From: Lingula anatina
Lineage: Eukaryota; Brachiopoda; Lingulata; Lingulida; Lingulidae
Direction: 5' to 3'
NCBI RefSeq assembly: GCF_001039355.2
Contig: NW_019773896.1
Span: 1 to 36,047 of the forward strand
DNA: 36,047 nucleotides
The notes under the pieces were generated by a model, which was not told where the DNA came from, did no database searches, and saw nothing but the letters and a program-made list of their open reading frames with translations. Below are positions 33,018 through 36,047 of this stretch, piece by piece. Both the position numbers and the translations under genes were made by a program. Every line of letters begins with the position of its first letter. Position 1 is the first letter of the stretch.

Positions 33018-33310
33018 TGTTATTAGGAGTGCCCACCTGGAAGAAGGTGGCCATGTGTATAAAGTAACCAATCAGTTTCTAAGCTACGTGATGCACAGTT
33101 TAACTGATAAAGTTTAGTATAAAAAAATCTGTAAACTTAAATCCGGGCAGGAAGGTAGAGAGAGGAGAGAGCAAAATCTAGTGGGAGATATGGCTATAGA
33201 GTGGAGGAGAGAGGTCATACTTGCATCATGTAACTGTTAGTGTAGCAAAATATATTCTGTTGAAGTTACAACAGAGTCGTTTCATTTATTTCCGTGTGCA
33301 GAATTTAACA
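33018..33310 (+). mobile_element. Candidate solo LTR
   Basis: It begins TGTTATTAGG and ends GAATTTAACA, so TGTTA/TAACA termini are inverted. 5-bp flanks nearly match (CAGGG and CAAGG). Inside are a TATA-like TAGTATAAAAAA near 33115 and a T-rich 3' part (GTTTCATTTATTTCCG), as in LTRs. One caution: a diverged copy of the right edge, including bases past the proposed end, occurs at about 31210, so the boundary is uncertain. Confidence 0.35.
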
Positions 33311-33534
33311 CAAGGAAATTGGGAATCTCCGTAGCAGTATTACAGATAGCGTTATCCAAAGATGTGAGCCCATGGAACCAAAACCCCTTGGGATGTTATA
33401 TTTTTAAGGGTCATTTAATTTATGTGGGGCACCGGGATGGTTTAAAGGGGTTCCCCACAAGATGTCACACGCTACCTTGTTCTACTATAAATACCGCTCA
33501 TATATGAATACCACATCCTCACTATACGTTTGAT

Positions 33535-33738
33535 ATGGAAGGGACAAGCAGCATCCGGACCAGGCCCGAAGTTGAAGTTATTTTCCAATATCTTCAGGAG
33601 GGCACGTATCCTATCGAGACAACACCAACACAGAAAAGAGTTATTCGGAGAACAAGCAAGTCTAAATATAAATATACGCAGATATACAATTCCAGGGATG
33701 TGTGTCCAATGGACCTACAGGGTATGTACCTTGAATAA
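33535..33738 (+). pseudogene. Ginger/Gypsy-type integrase remnant, N-terminal exon
   Basis: ATG at 33535 opens MEGTSSIRTRPEVEVIFQYL, then EGTYPIETTPTQKRVIRRTS and KYKYTQIYN. The pattern IxxYLxxGxYP...KRxIRRxSKxY is typical of the region before the integrase zinc finger in Ginger transposons and related Gypsy-derived genes. A possible donor (ACAGG|gtatgt) is at 33722. Joined to the next candidate exon the frame does not carry over cleanly, so either the boundary is wrong or the copy is broken. A 30-bp tandem array lies between this piece and the next. Confidence 0.5.
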
Positions 33739-33780
33739 ATGTCATGCATGGGATTACTATTTCATGGGTATTTATGCCCG

Positions 33781-33878
33781 GGGGACTACCGTTTCTAGGA
33801 TTTTAGGTCCGGGGACTACTATTTCTGGGATTTTAGGTCCAGGGGACTACCATTTCTGGGATTTTAGGTCCGGGGACA
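33781..33878 (+). repeat. 30-bp tandem repeat, three copies
   Basis: The units follow GGGGACTACY-RTTTCTRGGA-TTTTAGGTCC, three times with one inserted base, then a partial GGGGACA. A related 30-bp array lies at 34990-35082. It is within the putative first intron of the integrase remnant. Confidence 0.85.
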
Positions 33879-34020
33879 GCTGCTTACGATTCCTTTTCTC
33901 AGTTTTAAACTCGAACAAAATAACAGTAGTCTAGGTCAATAACTCCTTTAACATCATGAGTACACATATATGCATATTGTAATGCTTATTTCATATTGAA
34001 CAAGGCAAGCTCTATTACAG

Positions 34021-34165
34021 AGTTAGCAAGAGGAAAGTGAGGGACGTAGCAGATGAAGGGCATAATGATAATAATGATAATCATGTTGGTGGAGTATGGC
34101 GAAAAGTTGTAAGAAACAAGGAAGAAGTGAAAAAAATGTGGATACACTGCATACATCACCGCTTG
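34021..34165 (+). pseudogene. Integrase remnant, candidate exon before the zinc finger
   Basis: An acceptor (tctattacag|AGTT at 34021) and a strong donor (CGCTTG|gtaagt at 34166) bracket an open frame: SKRKVRDVADEG, NDNNDN, then VWRKVVRNKEEVKKMWIHCI and HHRL. RxVVxxKEExxxM...CxHH is the usual lead-in to the first His of the integrase HHCC finger, whose second His (GGHLGRD) opens the next piece at 34317. The 151-bp gap between them ends in AC instead of AG. Confidence 0.5.
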
Positions 34166-34316
34166 GTAAGTAGGATTAAAAGAATTCCGTTTTCACAATA
34201 CCGCGTATACATACATGTACGTTGCTTTATTTAATTGTGTGACGTAAATCCAGACATTGAAATACGTGAAGTGTCTATAAAATGCAATGTATTAATTTCC
34301 TTGTTTTTAAATTTAC

Positions 34317-34498
34317 GGTGGTCACTTAGGACGAGATACACGTAAGACACTGGCCAAGTTTGAACAGAGATATTATTGGCCAAACATGGTAGACATCAGA
34401 AAATTCATTTTAAAATGTGACAAATGTCAGCAACAACGTCGTACGGCTCTCCACCGCTTAACCCTATTCCCGTGAACAAGCCTGAGGCGTGGAGGATG
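34317..34498 (+). pseudogene. Integrase HHCC zinc-finger remnant
   Basis: It reads GGHLGRDTRKTLAKFEQRYY, WPNMVDIRKFILKCDKCQQQ. The second His and the CxxC pair of the integrase zinc finger and the YYWPxM signature are intact. A one-base shift near 34450 leads to PLNPIPVNKPEAWRM, the usual bridge to the catalytic core. The next base pair is a donor-like gtaatc. The DDE core itself (about 110-150 residues) is missing before the C-terminal piece at 34539, so this integrase cannot be active. Confidence 0.82.
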
Positions 34499-34538
34499 GT
34501 AATCAAGACAACGTATGGTATCTAAATTAATTTTACAG

Positions 34539-34769
34539 GTACTTACCGTGGGAACAAAAGTGTTGAAAAGAAATTTACGAAGGAGTGACAGAAAGGGGGG
34601 CAAACAAGAAAACCCCTGGCTGGGGCCCTACGTTGTGAAGGGGATATCCAAGTCTGGAGCTTACATCCTCCAGATTGAAGGCGGGTGCACACTGAAAGGC
34701 GCCGTAAACAGGGCAAATTTGAAAGTTTATGTTGCAGATGGATTAATAAAAGAACAAATAAATATATGA
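34539..34769 (+). pseudogene. Integrase C-terminal domain remnant
   Basis: The open frame after ttttacag|GTA reads VLTVGTKVLKRNLRRSDRKG, then WLGPYVVKGISKSGAYILQ, then LKGAVNRANLKVYV, to a TGA at 34769. The pattern VGxxVLxxNxxRxDRKGGK...WLGPYxI...LK...N...LKxYV is characteristic of the C-terminal domain of Ginger/KRBA2-like integrases. It is intact over 70 residues although the catalytic core before it is gone; the space between the zinc-finger piece and this one is only 40 bp and is bordered by splice-like sites. Confidence 0.78.
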
Positions 34770-34857
34770 AAATGTAACAAGTGTTATTCTTCATATACCT
34801 TTTTTATTCCATTACATTTGTTTAGGTGAAATATTTTAAAAGTAATGGTAATATTTT

Positions 34858-34887
34858 ATTATCTATCTATCTATCCATCTATCTATC
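34858..34887. repeat. (ATCT)n microsatellite
   Basis: About seven ATCT units, one with a C substitution. Confidence 0.9.
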
Positions 34888-34989
34888 ACTTTAAGTGCGA
34901 GAGAAAAATGGGAGCGGACATATATTCCTAGTGTAAATCAGGATAACAGGTCCCATCCGGAATTAGACTCCTGGCAGTGGGACATGCAT

Positions 34990-35082
34990 TCCTTGGTAAC
35001 TGTTGTCCCACGGACGTTAAATCCTAGTAACGTATGTCCTAGGACCTCCATTCCTAGCAACGCTAGACCTAGGACTTACGTT
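34990..35082 (+). repeat. 30-bp tandem repeat, related to the array at 33781
   Basis: About three units begin TCCTWGYAACG and end in AGGACYTMCRT. The block GGACCTCCATTCCTAG resembles GGACTACCATTTCTGG of the array at 33781. Diverged partial units continue to about 35120. Confidence 0.65.
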
Positions 35083-35137
35083 CCCAGTCTGGTCGGACTT
35101 GCGTTACTAGGACTACCATTCCGTTCACACCGGTCTC

Positions 35138-35309
35138 TTTGAATTTAACAAAATGCCAGTGGGTCTTAAAAGCTCAGGCACAACGTTTTTACGCATGGTA
35201 AAAAATTGTTTCGAGGTTTATCATGGAAAAACTTTACCTGTACTTAGATGACATTATAGTTGCTAGCCCCACTTTTGATACTTTTATCCAAAGGCTAAGA
35301 AAAACTTGA
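35138..35309 (+). pseudogene. Reverse transcriptase palm fragment with YLDD
   Basis: One frame gives FEFNKMPVGLKSSGTTF and RMVKNCFEVYHGKTL; the next frame gives LYLDDIIVASPTFDTFIQRL, then a stop at 35309. FxFxxMPxGLxxxxxxF and YLDD are the central Gypsy RT motifs, and the two catalytic Asp are present. It is separated from the RT start at 32096 by 2.7 kb of unrelated material and lies beyond the integrase remnant. It is therefore displaced, or from another copy. Confidence 0.82.
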
Positions 35310-36047
35310 TATTGATAGGGGTGGGCAAATGAAAGCTTTTTTGGGAAATTTAATTTTAGACAAGTGGATTCTATGGCCATTTTGGCTGCTGAATACAAAT
35401 CTAATAAGTATTTTCATTTTAAATTACATCTGATATTGGTATCAAGTGATTTTTCAAAATGGCCACCAAACGCTCACTCAAATCACATATTTCTCATGTA
35501 AATCTTTAAATATCAGTTCAAAGATGGCTTGTTATATGTCTAACCATATGATCTCATGATCAATGAGCACAAATAGATACATCATTTCGGTTGGGTCACT
35601 TCATTTTGGGTTAAAAAGAGGATTTTTTGGTCATTTTGAGGTAAAAATCACCCCCAAAATCACTATTTCTGTGTACATAAATACAAATGTTTATATGCAA
35701 CTGTGGCTTTTAAATTAGGAAAAACAATATTACAACAAATATGGTCAATATTGTTCAAGGATCACATAAAACTGAAAAGTTTTGACATATAGAATAGGCA
35801 TAATGTTAGTTACATATGGGAATATTTACAGTAGAACACTCAGTAGCAGAGCACTAAGGATATTGTTACTGTTTATTACAATCCAGATACCGAAAATGAG
35901 TTTTTTCCTGCATCTAATTATTCAATAATGTATCTGTCTTTGTGCTGCCTTGAAACAATGAAAAAACTCTTGAAAATATGAATTATTGGCGTTTATATTT
36001 TTTTTGTTGCAATGTATAAGCAAGGAGTTATAACATAAGGAGATTAC
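35310..36047. other. No gene; possible transposon sequence
   Basis: AT-rich sequence with recurring short blocks in both orientations (ATGGCCATTTTGGCTGC, CAAAATGGCCACCAAA, AAGATGGC). These are reminiscent of transposon arms, but no pairing long enough to define an element was found within the window. Confidence 0.4.

Noticed and set aside
34543-34794. 83-codon minus-strand frame
   Set aside because: Antisense to the integrase C-terminal domain.
1-36047. CRISPR arrays, operons or bacterial-type signals
   Set aside because: All gene structure is eukaryotic (introns, death domain, Tc1 elements); the tandem arrays lack unique spacers.

Overview
The window is AT-rich, intron-bearing animal DNA from a draft assembly (single N bases at 4851 and 26357). 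It is packed with DNA-transposon relics, simple repeats and hairpin-forming MITEs. The ZU5-UPA-death-domain gene, GT-AG introns of about 350 bp and the mix of Tc1, foldback and Gypsy/Ginger-type fragments suggest a marine invertebrate, perhaps a non-vertebrate deuterostome (hemichordate, amphioxus or echinoderm grade). The species cannot be fixed from this sequence.

Two host genes are supported, both on the minus strand. (1) Five consecutive exons between 31041 and 24092 encode about 534 residues of an UNC5/PIDD-type cytoplasmic region: a basic acidic linker, then ZU5, a UPA-like region and a C-terminal death domain. The reading frame survives all four splice junctions. The first visible exon begins with a basic juxtamembrane-like stretch, so a transmembrane segment and ectodomain probably lie to the right of the window. 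(2) At 2648-2177 is the first coding exon of a secreted or membrane protein, with a signal peptide and nine cysteines in the mature part; its later exons lie to the left and were not found.

Most of the rest is mobile DNA. 1-290: a 27-bp minisatellite. 2680-3340: a hairpin MITE abutting a 444-bp foldback, just upstream of the secreted-protein exon. 7250, 12071, 19744 and 31431: four more copies of that MITE. 10610-11041: a TIR element with a 4-bp target duplication. 15397-16312: a GC-richer TIR element with its own TATA box. 20381-21527: a decayed Tc1 element with both TIRs. 25036-28604: a 3.57-kb element with inverted arms of about 430 bp built from tandem subunits, lying inside an intron of the death-domain gene; it carries the C-terminal part of an uncharacterised, widespread mobile-element protein and a nested, decayed Tc1 transposase. 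31.8-35.3 kb: retroelement and integrase debris, with a Gypsy-type RT start, a candidate solo LTR, a split Ginger-like integrase lacking its catalytic core, and a separate RT piece with the YLDD motif.

The strongest leads are the intronic foldback element with its conserved but uncharacterised ORF, the intron-split integrase remnant, the five-copy hairpin MITE family with one copy about 30 bp upstream of a start codon, and the unfamiliar secreted cysteine-rich protein.
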